Source: Juglans regia (lineage: Eukaryota > Streptophyta > Magnoliopsida > Fagales > Juglandaceae). Taken from it: 64,000 bases of DNA. The stretch is taken from contig NC_049904.1 in the NCBI RefSeq assembly GCF_001411555.2, positions 26,549,370 through 26,613,369 on the forward strand, written 5' to 3'. Each line of letters opens with the position of its first letter. The first letter of the stretch is position 1. Below, in pieces: positions 1 to 12,840 of this stretch. A program made the translations under genes and the position numbers. The notes beneath the pieces are model-generated. The model saw only the letters and a program-made list of their open reading frames with translations. It did not search any database and was not told the DNA's origin.

Positions 1-960
1 CTGTCAAATATAAGAAACTACCAATCATACCTCGATATACCTTTGAGTCAATTGTCTTACTGGTTTCATCCTTGTCAAGTTTGGTATATGGCCTCATTGG
101 TGTTTCAATTTCCTTCGTACCTTCCATCCCAAACTTTTCGAGTAATTCTTTGATATATTTTGATTGATTGATGAATGTTTCACTTTTTGCTTGCTTGATT
201 TCCAATCCGAGAAAGAAGTTAAGTTCTCCAATCATGCTCATTTCAAATTATTCCTGCATACTCTTAGCAAGATCTTGACACGTATTTTCATTAGTAGCAC
301 CAAATATTATATCATCCACATAAATCTGAATCAAAAGAATATCATCTTTTTCATGTTTGATGAAAAGAGTTGTATCGATTTTTCCTCTTAAAAAATATTT
401 TCCAATCAATAAACCACTAAGTCTCTCATACCAAGCTCAAGCGGCTTTGTTTGAGTCCATATAGTGCTTTTGTGAGCTTGAAAACATGATTTGAAGAAAT
501 ATGATTTTCAAAACTTGGAGGTTGCTCAACATATACCTCTTCATTTATAAAACCATTTAAAAAAGTACTTTTAACATCCATTTGAAATCCTTATAACAAG
601 CATAAGCAAGTGGCATTCGAATAGTTTCAAGTCTTGCGACTAGTGCATATGTCTGATCATAATCAATACCTTCTTCTTGATTGAAACATTGGGCTACAAG
701 TCAAGCCTTGTTTCTAATGATGACTCCGAACTCATCATTCTTGGAAACAATATGATTTTTGGGTCTAGGGACAAGAGTCCAAACGTCATTTCTTTCAAAT
801 TGATTTAGCTCTTCTTGCATAGCTAGAATCTAAGATTCATCAAGAAGTGCTTCATCAATATTTTCGAGTTCAATTTGAGATAGAAAAACAGTATGATTGC
901 AAATATTTCTAAGAGCTGATCGAGTATTTACACCTCATGAAGGTTCTCCTAGAATTTGTT
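1..960 (-). pseudogene. copia reverse transcriptase remnant
   Basis: Minus-strand translation shows the RT active-site motif YVDD followed by IIFG (bases about 300-322) and, further upstream in the protein, the motif DVKSTFLNGF followed by NEEVYVEQP (about 545-585). These are diagnostic of copia RT. Frames change several times between the motifs and stop codons interrupt them, so no protein of useful length can be made. The C-terminal part with RNase H is outside the window. Confidence 0.88.
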
Positions 961-1172
961 CCACTCGATGATCTTTCACAAGTTTTCACTATTTGGTCGC
1001 ATCTTGCATCAAGTTTTGATTATCTTTCCTGATGTCTCCATGTTGGACTTCCTTTATTGTGTTCTCTTTGTTGAGATTAAGACTATCTGCTTTATTTATA
1101 CCTTCTCTTTCTTCATCAATAGGTTTCTTTGAGAGTAGATGATTAGATTCATCAAATACTACATGGATAGAT

Positions 1173-1976
1173 TCATGTACAGTCAAAGTCTTTTTTATTG
1201 AAAACTTTATAAGCTTTACTATTAGTAGAATACCCAAAAAAGATGACTTTATCAGATTTTGCATCAAATTTTCCTAAATTATCCCTGGCATTCAAAATGA
1301 AACATTTGCATCCAAATACATGAAAGTAACCAATTTTGGACTTTTTCACATTCCAAAGCTTAGGGGTTTTATTTAACTTAGATCTTAATATAACTTTATT
1401 TATGACATAACAAGCAGTACTTACCTCTTCAGCCCAAAAATAACTAGGCAAATTGTTCTCATTGAGCATTGTTCTTGCTATCTCTTGAAGAGATCTGTTC
1501 TTCCTCTCTACTATCCCATTTTGTTGAGGAGTTCAAGGAGTAGAGAAATTATGCATAAAATCATTTTCATTACAAAAAACTTCGATATCTTTATTAACAA
1601 ACTATTTCCCCCTATCACTTCGGATACTTGAAATAGTATAACCCTTTTCATTTTGAATTCTCTTGCATAGCATGGTAAAGGCATTATGTGCCTCATCTTT
1701 ATGAGCAACAAAGATGACCCAAGTATGTCTAAAGAAATCATCAACAATAACAAATGCATAATATTTTCCTCCTAGACTTGCAATTTTGTTTGGTTCAAAA
1801 AGATTCATGTGTATCAGTTGCAATAGTCTAGTAGTAGAAATATGTTTCTTGGTTTTAAAATAAGTTTTTGTTTGTTTACCAAACTGGCATGCATCACAAA
1901 TTTTGTCTTTAAGAAAATTTGCCTTTGAAAAACCTCTCACAAGATCATTTTTTGAAAATTTGGAAATAAGTTTCAT
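1173..1976 (-). pseudogene. copia integrase remnant
   Basis: Two overlapping minus-strand open stretches together cover the GAG-pre-integrase/zinc segment (CDACQFGKQ), the central core with a DDFFRHTWVIF-like stretch and SIRSDRGK near base 1610, and the C-terminal part (FWAEEVSTACYVINK, then VFGCKCFILN). The pieces lie in different frames around 1470-1600 and stops separate them. Identity as a copia integrase is clear from motif order; it cannot be functional. Confidence 0.88.
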
Positions 1977-2539
1977 GTTGGCATGACCTAGTCTTCTATG
2001 TCATAGCCAACTAGTTTCATTTTGAGCTGAAAGACAAATAGCATCTTGTGAGGCAATTTCTTCAAATTTAATAGTATAAACATTATTGCTTCTAAGAGCA
2101 ATAAAACATACATTGCAATCATGATCATTCAAAATAATTCATTTATCCCTTCTGAAAGTAACTATAAATCATTTATCACATAATTGACTTATGGTCAAAA
2201 GATTATATACTTTAAACCTTCAACAAGAAGAAACAATTTCAATTATGAGAGAGATTCATTACCAATTTTACCTATCCCCATGATCTTTCATTTCGAGGTG
2301 TCTCCAAATGTCACTTGTCCTTCTTCTTTAGATGTAAGATCGATGAACTTAGACTTGTCTCCCGTCATGTGTCTTGAACATCCACTATCTAAAAATCATT
2401 TGTTTTTGCTTATGGAGAACTTCATGCATACCTACAAAAACAATTAAAATGATTTTTCTTGGTACCTAAGTTCTTTGGGCCCTTCATTTACTAATATTAG
2501 AATAAACAATATTTTTAGGTACCCATATGACCCTAATAG

Positions 2540-3083
2540 TCATTGTATGTTTTCTTCTAATGGGGCAGGTATGATAATTATGACCATTTCTATTACAAAA
2601 ATAGCAAATAGAATGTGACATATACGAAGAACTTGAGTGATTGTAATAGTATATTTCTTTGAAAAAATTATTTTTATAGAATTTTGAATATTGGATTTTG
2701 ATTTAGAAGGATTATCAAAAAAGTTTTTTAAGGCTTGTATTTTTGTTTTGGCATATAACCAAGCCTGCCTTGTCAAAAACATATCTTTGACTACAAAGAA
2801 GTTTTTCAAAATTTCTTTTTCCATTTGTAAAGGTTTCAACAATCTTTTATAAATCAGTCACTTTCTTCTGCAATTCAGGATTTTCATCTTTCAAAATGAT
2901 GTTTTCTTTTTTAAAAACATCAATTTTGTTTGTTAAAGAAGAGTTTTTCTTTTTCAAAGCAATATATTTGACACCCAACTTCTCAAGTTCCTCATATACC
3001 TCTTCCAAAACGTTATACAATTCTTTATATGAAAGATTTTCTATATTGTCAAGATTTGTTACCTCAAGGTCATCTTTAGTCAT
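2540..3083 (-). pseudogene. copia gag/protease spacer remnant with coiled coil
   Basis: Minus-strand open stretches between the zinc knuckle and the integrase. The right-hand one (2847-3083) is rich in Leu, Glu and Lys with heptad-like spacing (LEEVYEELEKLGVKY), typical of the coiled-coil segment of some plant copia Gag proteins. No protease D-S/T-G motif could be read with confidence here. It is interpreted only through its position in the element. Confidence 0.55.
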
Positions 3084-3190
3084 AAGACAAAGATTTGCAA
3101 ATTCTTCATTGTTTGCTTCGCTATCTGAGCTGCTTGAATCATTATCTCATATAGTTTTCATTGCTTTCTTCCCCTTGTTTCGATTTTTCT

Positions 3191-4021
3191 TTAGCAGAAG
3201 ACAATCCACCTTGATATATGTCCTGGCTTATTGCATTTGTAACAAGTTAAAGAATCATTTATACCTGAATCTTTCTTTGAAAACTTTTTGAAGGATTTCT
3301 TTGAATGAGCTTTATTTCTCCTTAAGAATCTTTTAATTCTCCTTGTTATCATTGTGACTTCATCATCTTGGTCATCGTTTTCCTCATCTTCATCACTTTC
3401 GCTTTCATGAGAAACAACTTTAAGTGACAAGCTCCTCTTTGGATTTCCTTCTTCTTCTCCTCTTTTCAATGTGTACTCATAGGTGATAAGTGACTTGATG
3501 AGATCATTTACATCGAGTTTCTTGAGGTCACTAGCTTCAAGAATCGACATCACTTTTGATTCCTAGCGTTTTGGCAAAGAGTTGAGAATTGTTCTTACAA
3601 TCACCACGTTGGAATAGATTTTGCCGAAAGCTGTAAAGCTGTTTATGATGTTAGTGAAACGAGTGTACATACTAAAAATAGATTCATCATCATTCATTTT
3701 AAACATTTCATAATCAAGAGTAAGAATATAAATTTTCGATTCCCTGACTTGTGAAATTCCTTCATAAGTAACTTCCAAGTTATCCAAAATTTTCTTTGCC
3801 ATCTTGCAAGTCAATATTCTATAGAACTCATTCTCATTGAGGGAATTATATAAGAGATTCATAACTGTTGAATTCAAAGTTGTAATTCTATCATCTTCAC
3901 GATCAAACTCTTTTTCTTCCTTTCTGACATTTACCCCATCAACAACATTTGTTGGGATATAAGGTTCATTTATAATGCATCTCCAAATTTCTTTATCTCG
4001 AGATTGAAGGAAAATTCTCAT
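3191..4021 (-). pseudogene. copia gag remnant with broken zinc knuckle
   Basis: The N-terminal part (3563-4021) carries a UBN2-type gag region (WRCIINEPY and DEFYRILTCKMAKKIL-like text), and 3191-3553 continues after a frame break with ASDLKKLDVNDLIKSL and a CCHC zinc-knuckle start, CYKCNKPGH. Just after the His an apparent extra two bases shift the frame, so the fourth zinc ligand is misplaced and a stop follows soon. This is a direct view of how the copy was inactivated. Confidence 0.88.
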
Positions 4022-4160
4022 TCTAGCTTTCCAAAATATGTAATTGTCTCTACAAAATAGTGAAGGCCGGTTGCAAGATTGACATTCACCAAATATAGCT
4101 GCAATGTTAGCTATAAGATGTTAACTCAAAAGACAGTTAATCTTGTAAAAAGAACACTTG

Positions 4161-4173
4161 CTCCAATACCACT
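4161..4173 (-). other. primer-binding site of the degraded copia element
   Basis: On the minus strand, TGGTATTGGAGC follows the LTR end directly. It is close to TGGTATCAGAGC, the sequence complementary to the 3' end of plant initiator tRNA-Met used by most copia elements. Its position next to the CA-ending LTR fixes the LTR boundary. Confidence 0.75.
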
Positions 4174-4399
4174 TGTTGCCTAGATGACTAACACAAAAGG
4201 GGGTGAATTTGGTTGTATTTAAAAATCAATAATTATAAGGTCAATTACACTATAAAATATGAACAAAAATACAAAGCAGTAATAAATATAAAGATTAAGG
4301 GTAAGAAAAAGGAAACTCGATATTTTAACGAGATTCAGCCCCACTACCTATGTCCTCGCCTCAAGCTATCCCTTGAGGATTTCCAAATTCACTATTCAA
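4174..4399 (-). repeat. partial LTR of the degraded copia element
   Basis: The inner edge reads CA on the minus strand next to the primer site. The segment includes the words ACGAGATTCAGCCCC and CCTCGCCTCAAGC (plus strand), typical of long plant copia LTRs. About 225 bp remain; the sequence then changes abruptly into the leader part of the tandem array near 4399. The exact breakpoint is uncertain by some tens of bases. Confidence 0.7.
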
Positions 4400-5590
4400 C
4401 CTCCTCTTCTCCCCCTTCCTTTCAAGCTTTCACACCAAATGGCCAGCATCCTCTTTTCTCTCTCCAATCTTTTCTCCTTCGTCTTGCCCTTTTCTTCTCT
4501 TCCTCCTCCTCCTCCTTTAAGCTGACTTCTATATTTAGAACCCCATGATTGTGACCAAATGTTACGGGTTTGAGAGTTCAAACTATAACCATGTTTACCT
4601 TGGGCTATAAAGATCTATAGGTTGAAGATCTGGGCACAAATCTCATCATGACTTGTGACATGTGGGTCTGTGCACATATTTGTGTGACTATTACTTGATT
4701 TTGTTTATTTATTTAAGTTGATTTGTAATTGTGTTAGTTCGAATAATTAGTTTTTTGGTTGATTTATGAAATTTTTGTCAACTATAAGTTTGTTTTTGTT
4801 TTTATTTAGATTTGTAAGATTTATAATTTTACTTTGTGTGATTGTTTTGGTATTAGACAAGGTGGTTGATGGGGGTGGTGCTAATCTACCTCCTATCATC
4901 CGAACAAGGCACCTGCTGATAGGAACCCCCCCCCCCCTCTTTCAGCCCATGCAGTGTGCGACAGAGTCTGAAACCACCCTCCTAGGGTGTGAATTGCATC
5001 CTTAACGGAGGTTGAAGCTTTTACAAAATGGTAGTAAAATCCCTTATGCCAATTTCTATCTCTAATTTTTGAGCGATATAAAAAAAATACAAAATCACAG
5101 AGTTTTTAGTTTAAATTAGAAGGTCTAAACACCTTTAGTCAAATTCTTCCATCTGCAAAAGAATTTAAGACGCAAGGTAAACCACACAAATAATGATAAT
5201 AATAGAGAATGCTAATGACAATATAAAAATTTTACAATACTTGTTTTAACTTTATAAATAGATATATATCTATTTGATGAAAGCAATAAAATAGTGGATC
5301 AAACATGTAATTTTATAACTTCAAGATAACTTCGTTTAATAATAACGTTTCATTACAAAATCTTTTGCAAACATTAAGAATACATTAACAAAATATTAAT
5401 CTACAATAAGAACAAATATCACAAACAACAATGATATAAAATATAAAACTAACTATGTGATGGAGAGCCGGGTACTTAATCTATATAAATATAAATATAT
5501 AATATAAATATATAATATAATTCATAATATGATATATATATATATATATATTGATATAATAATATATAAAGCCTAACTATAAATACCATA
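4400..5590 (+). repeat. array unit 1 (type A)
   Basis: First unit, starting inside the pyrimidine-rich leader at the copia LTR junction. It carries a run of 12 C at 4926-4937 in the GC-rich block. Confidence 0.85.
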
Positions 5591-6803
5591 GTTTGTTTCG
5601 TCTTGCATTTCTCTCATTCCTAGTCGTCGTGCTCCTCTTCTCCCCCTTCCTTTTAGGCTTTCATGCCAACTGGACAACATCATATTTTCTCTCTCAAACC
5701 ACTTCTCTTTCGTCTTGCCCTTTTTTTCTCCACCTTCTTCAAGCTGACTTCTGAATTCAGAGACCAACGACTGTGACCAAGGGTCCCGGGTCTGCGAGTT
5801 TATTGGCCCACAACTGTGATCATGTTGACCCTAAGATATAAAGATCTCTAGGATTGAAATTCTGTGCACACATCTCTTTATGACTTGTGACATGTGGGTT
5901 TTGTGCACAGATTTGTGTGATTATTACTTTATTTTTTTCATTTACTTAAGTTGATTGGTAAATGTGCAATTTCGAATAATTGGGTTTTTGGTTGATTTCC
6001 AGAATTTTTCTCAACTATAAGTTTCTTTTTGCTTTTATTTGCAATCTTAAGAATTATAATGTTACTTTGTGTGTTTGTTTTGGTGTTAGACAAGGTGGTT
6101 GACGGTGCTGGTGTTGGTGCTAATCTACCGCCCCTCATCCGAACAAGGAACCTGCCGATAAGGGTCGGGGCCCAACTCACCCCCTCCTTCGGTCCACGCG
6201 GTGAGCGACAGACTATGAGACCACCCTTCTAGAGTGCGGGTTGCATCCCTAACTAATACTGATTATTTTGCAAAATGGTAATAAAATCGCTTATGCCTAT
6301 TTTTATATCTAATTTTTGTCACTATAAAAAAAAATGACATAATCATATAGTTTTTAGTGTGTAAATTAGAAGGTGTAAACAACTTTAGTCAAGTTCTTCC
6401 GTCCGCCCAAGATTGTAAGAGGCAAGGTAAACCACACAAATAATGATAAAAATAGAGAATGGCAAATGAGAATATATAAGTTTTACAATATTTACTTTAA
6501 TTTTTTATAAATAGATATATACTTATTAGATAAAAGCAATAAAATAGTAGATCAAACCTGTAATTTTATAACAACTTCCATTAATAACCTGTCATCACAA
6601 AATATTTTGCAAACAATAAGAATAAATTAACAAAATATTAATCTACAACAATAACAAATTTCACTAACAACAATGATATAAAATATAAAGCTGACTATGC
6701 GATGGAGAGTTGGACCCTTAATTTATAAAAATATAAATATATAATATAAGTCATCATATCATATATATATAATAATATATAAAACCTAACCATAAATACC
6801 AAA
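5591..6803 (+). repeat. array unit 2 (type A)
   Basis: Complete A unit, 1213 bp. It has GACAAGGTGGTTGACGG after the acceptor-like TTAG and the GCCGATAAGGGTCGGGG variant in the GC-rich block. Confidence 0.9.
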
Positions 6804-6860
6804 GTTTGTTTCGCCTAGCATTTCTCTCATTCCTATTCGTCATGCTCCTCTACTCCCCCT
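6770..6860 (+). promoter_or_regulatory. repeated TATA-like box and pyrimidine-rich leader (one example)
   Basis: In unit after unit a box of the form CTATAAATAC lies about 10 bp before GTTTGTTTCGCCTCGC, followed by a long pyrimidine-rich stretch (TCTCTCATTCCTAGTCGT and CTCCCCCTTCCTTTCAGGC). In this copy the box reads CCATAAATACC. The layout is like a plant core promoter with a CT-rich 5' leader, but no transcript is shown by sequence alone. The same module can be read at the other unit starts. Confidence 0.4.
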
Positions 6861-8024
6861 TCCTTTCAGGCTTTCAAGCCAAGCGGCCAGCATCCTCTGT
6901 TCTCTCTCCAATCTCTTCTCCTTCGCCTTGCCCTTTTCTCCTCCTCCACCTTCAAGCTGACTTCTGAATTCAGAGACCCACAACTGTGACCAAGGGTTAC
7001 GGGTCTGCGAGTTTATTGGCCCACAACTGTGATCATGTTGACCCTGAGCTATACAGATCTCTAGGTTGAAGTTCTGTGCACACATCTCGTTATGACTTGT
7101 GACATGTGGGTATTGTGCACTTATTTGTGTGATTATTACTTGATTTTTTTCATTTATTTAAGTTGATTGGTAATTGTGCAATTTCGAATAATTGGTTTTT
7201 TAGTTGATTTCTAGGATTTTTCTCAACTATACGTCTGTTTTTGCTTTTATTTGGAATCTTAAGAATTATAACGTTACTTTATGTGTTTGTTTTGGTGTTA
7301 GACAAGGTGGTTGACGGTGGTGGCGCTAATCAATAGCCCCTCATCCGAACAAGGAACCTGCTGATAAGGGTCAGGGCCGAACTCACCCCCTCCTTTGGTC
7401 CACTCGGTGAGCGACAGACTCTAGGGTGCGGGCTGCATCCCTAATGGATACTGATTATTTTGCAAAATGGTAATAAAATCCCTTATGCCTATTTCTATAT
7501 CTAATTTTTGTACGATATAAAAAAAAATTACATAATCATAGAGTTTTTAGTGTGTAAATTAGAAGGTGTAAGCAACGTTAGTCAAGTTCTTCCATCTGCC
7601 CAAGATTGTAAGAGGCAAGGTAAACCACAAAAATAATGATAATAATAGAGAATGGCAAATGAGAATATATAAATTTTACAAGATTTACTTTAATTTTTTA
7701 TAAATAGATATATATTTATTAGATAAAATCAATAAAATAGTATATCAAACCTGTAATTTTATAACAACTTCCAAATAACTTCGTCTCTTAATAACCTGTC
7801 GTCACAAAATCTTTTGCAAACAATAAGAATAAATTAACAAAATATTAATCTACAACAACAACAAATTTCACTAACAACAATGATATAAAATATAAAGCTG
7901 ACTATGCGATGGAGAGTCAGGCCCTTAATTTATATAAATATAAACATATAATATAAGTCATCATATCATATATATATAGGTATATAGATATAATAATATA
8001 TAAAACCTAACTATAAATACCAAA
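6804..8024 (+). repeat. array unit 3 (type A)
   Basis: Complete A unit, 1221 bp, close to unit 2 but with the GC-rich block shortened near 7410, where the step from GCGACAGACTCT to GGGTGCGGGC lacks the GAGACCACCCTTCTA stretch. Confidence 0.9.
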
Positions 8025-9263
8025 GTTTGTTTCGCCTCGCATTTCTCTCATTCGTAGTCGTCGTGCTCCTCTACTCCCCCTTCGTTTCAGGCTTTCATGC
8101 CAAGTGGTTAGCATCCTCTTTTCTCTCTCCAACCTCATCTTCTTCAACTTGCCCTTTTCTTCTCCTCCTCCTTTAAGCTAACTTCTAAATTCAAAGACCC
8201 ACGATTTGTGACCAAGGGTCACGAGTTTGCGAGTTTACTGGCCCACAACTACGACCATGTTGACCCTGGGCTATAAAGATCTATAGGTTGACAATTTGTG
8301 CACACATCTCTCTATGACTTGTGACATGCGGGTCTGTGCACAGATTTGTACGATTATTACTTGATTTTGTTTATTTATTGAAGTTGATTTGTAATTGTGT
8401 AAGTTTGAATAATTGGTTTTTTGGTTGATTTGTGAGCTTTTTCCAAAAATTAAGTTTGTTTTTGCTTTTATTTGGATTTGTAAGATTTATAACTTTACTT
8501 TGTGTGATTGTTTTGGTGTTAGATAAGGAGTTTGGACGGTGGTGGCACTAGTCTACCTCCCGACATCCGAACAGGGCACACCTACAGATAAGGGATGGAG
8601 CCCAACTTACCCCCCTTCCCCATGCGGTGAGCGACAAAGTCTGATATCACCCTTCTGGTGGGGCGGGTTGAATCCCTAATAGAGATTGATGCTTTTGCAA
8701 ACTGGTAGTAAAATCCCTTATGCCTATTTCTATCTCTAATTTTTGTGAAATATAAATTAAAAAAAAAAAAGAAAGAAAGAGCATCATCATAAAGTTTTCA
8801 GTGTGTAAATTAGAAGGTGTAAACAACGATAGTCAAGTTCTTTCGTCTGCACAAGAATATAGGAGGCAAGGTTAACCACACAAATAATGATAATAATAGA
8901 GAATGCAAATGACAACAAAAAAAGTTTTACAATACTTGTTTTAACTTTTTATAAACAGATAAAAGAATAATAGAATAGTAGATCAAACCTGTAATTTTAT
9001 AACAACTTTATGATAACTTCGTCTCTTAATAACCTGTAATCACAAAATCTTTTGCAAACATAAAGAATAATAAATTAACAAAATAATAATCTAAAACAAC
9101 AACAAATATTGCTAACAACAAATATCTAAAATATAAAGCTAACTATGCGATGGAGAATCGGGCTCTTAATTTATATAAATGTAAATATATAATATAAGTC
9201 ATCATATCATATATATATATATATATATATAATAATATATAAAACCTAACTATAAATACCAAA
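8025..9263 (+). repeat. array unit 4 (type C)
   Basis: Complete unit, 1239 bp. Type C is recognised by GGAGTTTGGACGGTGG, CTCCCGACATCC and AAGGGATGGAGCCCAAC, and by A-rich tracts near 8760. Confidence 0.9.
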
Positions 9264-10486
9264 GTTTGTTTCGCCTCGCATATCTCTCATTCGTAGTTGT
9301 CGTGCTCCTCTACTCCCCCTTCCTTTCAGGCTTTCATGCCAAGTGGCTAGCATCCTCCTTTCTCTCTCCAATCTCATCTCCTTCATCTTGCCCTTTTCTT
9401 CTCCTCCTCCATTAAGCTAACTTCTAAATTCAGAGACCCACGATTTGTGACCAAGGGTCACGAGTTTGCGAGTTTACTGGCCCACAACTACGACCATGTT
9501 GACCCTGGGCTATAAAGATCTATAGGTTGACAATTTGTGCACACATCTCTCTATGACTTGTGACATGCGGGTCTGTGCACAGATTTGTACGATTATTACT
9601 TGATTTTGTTTATTTATTGAAGTTGATTTGTAATTGTGTAAGTTTGAATAATTGGTTTTTTGGTTGATTTGTGAGCTTTTTCCAAAAATTAAGTTTGTTT
9701 TTGCTTTTATTTGGATTTGTAAGATTTACAACTTTACTTTGTGTGATTGTTCTGGTGTTAGAAAAGGAGTTTGGATGGTGGTGGCACTAGTCTACCTCCC
9801 GACATCCAAACAGGGCGCACCTACAAATAAGGGATGGAGCCCAACTTACCCCCCTTCCCCATGCGGTGAGCGAAAAAGTCTGATACCACCCTTCTGGGGG
9901 GGGCGGGTTGCATCCCTAATGGAGATTGATGTTTTTGCAAACTGGTAGTAAAATCCCTTATGCCTATTTCTATCTCTAATTTTTGTGAAAAAAAAAAAGC
10001 ATCATCATCTAGTTTTCAGTTTGTAAATTAGAAGGTGTAAACAACGATAGTCAAGTTCTTTCCTCTGCACAAGAATATAGGAGGTAAGGTTTTAACCACA
10101 CAAATAATGATAATAATAGAGAATGCAAATGACAACAAAAAAAATTTTACAATACTTGTTTTAACTTTTTATAAACAGATAAAAGCAATAGAATAGTAGA
10201 TCAAACCTGTAATTTTATAACAACTTTATGATAACTTTGTCTCTTAATAACCTGTAATCACAAAATCTTTTGCAAACATAAAGAATAATAAATTAACAAA
10301 ATAATAATCTAAAACAACAACAAATATTGCTAACAACAAATATCTAAAATATAAAGCTAACTATGCGTTGGAGAATCGGGCTCTTAATTTATATAAATAT
10401 AAATATATAATATAAGCCATCATATCATACCATATATATATAGATATAGATATAATAATATATAAAGTATAACTATAAAAACCATA
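9264..10486 (+). repeat. array unit 5 (type C)
   Basis: Complete C unit, 1223 bp, almost a copy of unit 4 along its whole length. The two adjacent C units point to a recent single-unit duplication. Confidence 0.9.
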
Positions 10487-11637
10487 GTTTGTTTCACCTC
10501 GCATTTCTCTCATTCCTAGTCGTCGTGCTACTCTTCTCCTCCTTCCTTTCAGGCTTTTACACCAACTGGCCAGCATCATCTTTTCTCTCTCCAACATCTT
10601 CTCCTTCATCTTGCCCTTTTCTTCTAATCCTCCTTTAAGCTCACTTCTGAATTCAAAGACCCACGATTTGTGACCAAGGGTAACGGGTCTGCAAGTTTAT
10701 TGGCCCACAAATGCGACCATGTTGACCCTGAGCTATAAAGATCTATAGGTTGATGATCTGTGCCCACATCTCTTTATGACTTGTGGTTCTGTGCACAGAT
10801 TTGTGTGATTATTACTTGATTTTGTTTATTTATTTAAGTTGATTTGTAATTGTGTAAGTTCGAATAATTTGTTTTTTGGTTGATTTGTGAGATTTTTTAA
10901 AAAATAAGTTTGTTTTTGCTTTTATTTGGGTTTGTAAGATTTATAACTTTACTTTGTACAACGTGTTTGGACGGTAGTGGCGCTAATCTACCGACCATCA
11001 TCCGAACAAGGCATTTGCAGATAAGAGTCGGAGCCACCCCCCAAATCCCTAGCGTTGAGTAACAGAGCCTGAGACCACCCTTTTGGGGGGCGGATTGCAT
11101 CCCTAAAGGAAACTGATGCTTTTGGGAAATGGTAGTAAAATCCCTTATGCCTATTTCTATCCCTAATTTTTGTGTGATATTAAACAAAAAAATTACATAA
11201 TGATATAGTTTTTTTAGGGTGTAAATTAAAGGTGTTAACACCTTTAGTCAAGTCTTCCGTCTGCACAAGAAAGTAAAACACAAATAATGATAATAATAGA
11301 GAATGCAAATGACAATACTTGTTTTCTATACTTGTTTTTTCATAAAAGCAATAAAATTGTAGATCAAACCCGTAATTTTATAACAACTTCAAGATACCTT
11401 TGTCTCTTAATAACCTTTCATCACAAAATCATTTGCAAACATAAAGAATAAATTAACAAAATAATAATCTAAAACAAGAACAAATATCACTAACAACAAT
11501 GACATAAAATATAAAGTTGACTATGCGATAGAAAGTCGGGCCCTTAATTCATAAAAATATAAAGATAGAATATAAGTCATAATATCATATATAAATATAG
11601 ATATAATAATACATAAAGTCTAACTATAAATATCATA
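10487..11637 (+). repeat. array unit 6 (type B)
   Basis: B unit, 1151 bp. Type B lacks the TTTTGGTGTTAG acceptor-like end (TTTGTACAACG or TTTGTACACGG instead), has ATTTGCAGATAAGAGTCGGAG, and is shorter in its AT-rich half. Confidence 0.9.
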
Positions 11638-12840
11638 GTTTGTTTCGCCTCGTATTTCTCTCATTCCTAGTCGTCATGCTCCTCATCTCCCCCTTCATTT
11701 CAGGCTTTCAACCCAAGTGGCCAACATCATCTTTTCTCTCTCCAATCTCTTCTCCTTCGTCTTACCCTCGTCCTTGAAGCTGACTTCTAAATTCAAAGAC
11801 CCATGACAGTGACCAAGGGTTACAGGTCTGAGAGTTTATTGGCCCACAAATGTGACCATGTTGACCCTGGGCTATAAAGATCTGTGCACACATCTCTTTA
11901 TGACTTCTGACATGTGGGTCTGTGCACACATCTGTGCAATTATTACTTGATTTTTTTTATTTATTTGAGTTGATTTGTAATTTGTGTAAGTTCGAATAAT
12001 TGGTTTTTTCGTGGATTTGTGAGGTTTTTCTCAACTATAAGTTTGTTTTTGCTTTTATCTGGATTCTTAAGAATTATAACGTTACATTGTGTGTTTGTTT
12101 TGGTGTTAGACGAGGTGGTTGACGGTTGTGGCGCTAATCTACTACCCCTCATTCGAACAAGGAACCTGCTAATAAGGGTCAGGGCCTAACTCACCCCCTC
12201 TTTCGGTCCACGCGGTGAGCGACAGACTCTGAAACCACCTTTTTAGGGTGCTGGTTGCATCCCTAATGGATACTGATTATTTTGCAAAATGGTAATAAAA
12301 TCCTTTATTCCTATTTCTATATCTATTTTTTGTACGATATAAAAAAATTACATAATCATATAGTTTTTAGTGTGTAAATTAGAAGGTGTAAACAACTTTA
12401 GTCAAATTCCTCCGTCTGCCCAAGATTGTAAGAGGCAAGGTAAACCACAAAAATAATGATAATAATAGAGAAGGGCAAATGAGAATATATAAATTTTACA
12501 ATATTTACTTTAATTTTTTATAAATAGATATATATTTATTAGAAAAAAGCAATAAAATAGTAGATCAAACCTGTAATTTTATAACAACTTCCAAATAACT
12601 TCGCCTCTTAATAACCTGTCATCACAAAATCTTTTGCAAACAATAAGAATAAATTAACAAAATATTAATCTACAACAACAACAAATTTCACTAACAACAA
12701 TGATATAAAATTTAAACCTGACTATGCGATGGAGAGTCGGGCCCTTAATTTATATAAATATAAACATATAATATAAGTCATCATATCATATATATATATA
12801 TATATATAATAATATATAAAACCTAACTATAAATACCAAA
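11638..12840 (+). repeat. array unit 7 (type A)
   Basis: A unit, 1203 bp, forming a B-A dimer with unit 6. It is nearly identical to unit 9, including the variant GACGGTTGTGGC. Confidence 0.9.

Larger units (their letters stand above)
1..4399 (-). mobile_element. degraded Ty1/copia retrotransposon, 5' part, truncated
   Basis: Read on the minus strand, the order from right to left is partial LTR, primer-binding site, gag with zinc knuckle, integrase, then reverse transcriptase running off the window start. This is the copia order (integrase before RT). The text of the RT and gag regions resembles the SIRE/Maximus group; that lineage is inferred from memory. Reading frames are broken by many stops and small indels, so it is an old inactive copy. 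The LTR is cut at about 4399, where the tandem array begins, so either the array junction deleted its outer part or the element predates the array edge. The other LTR lies outside the window. Confidence 0.9.
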
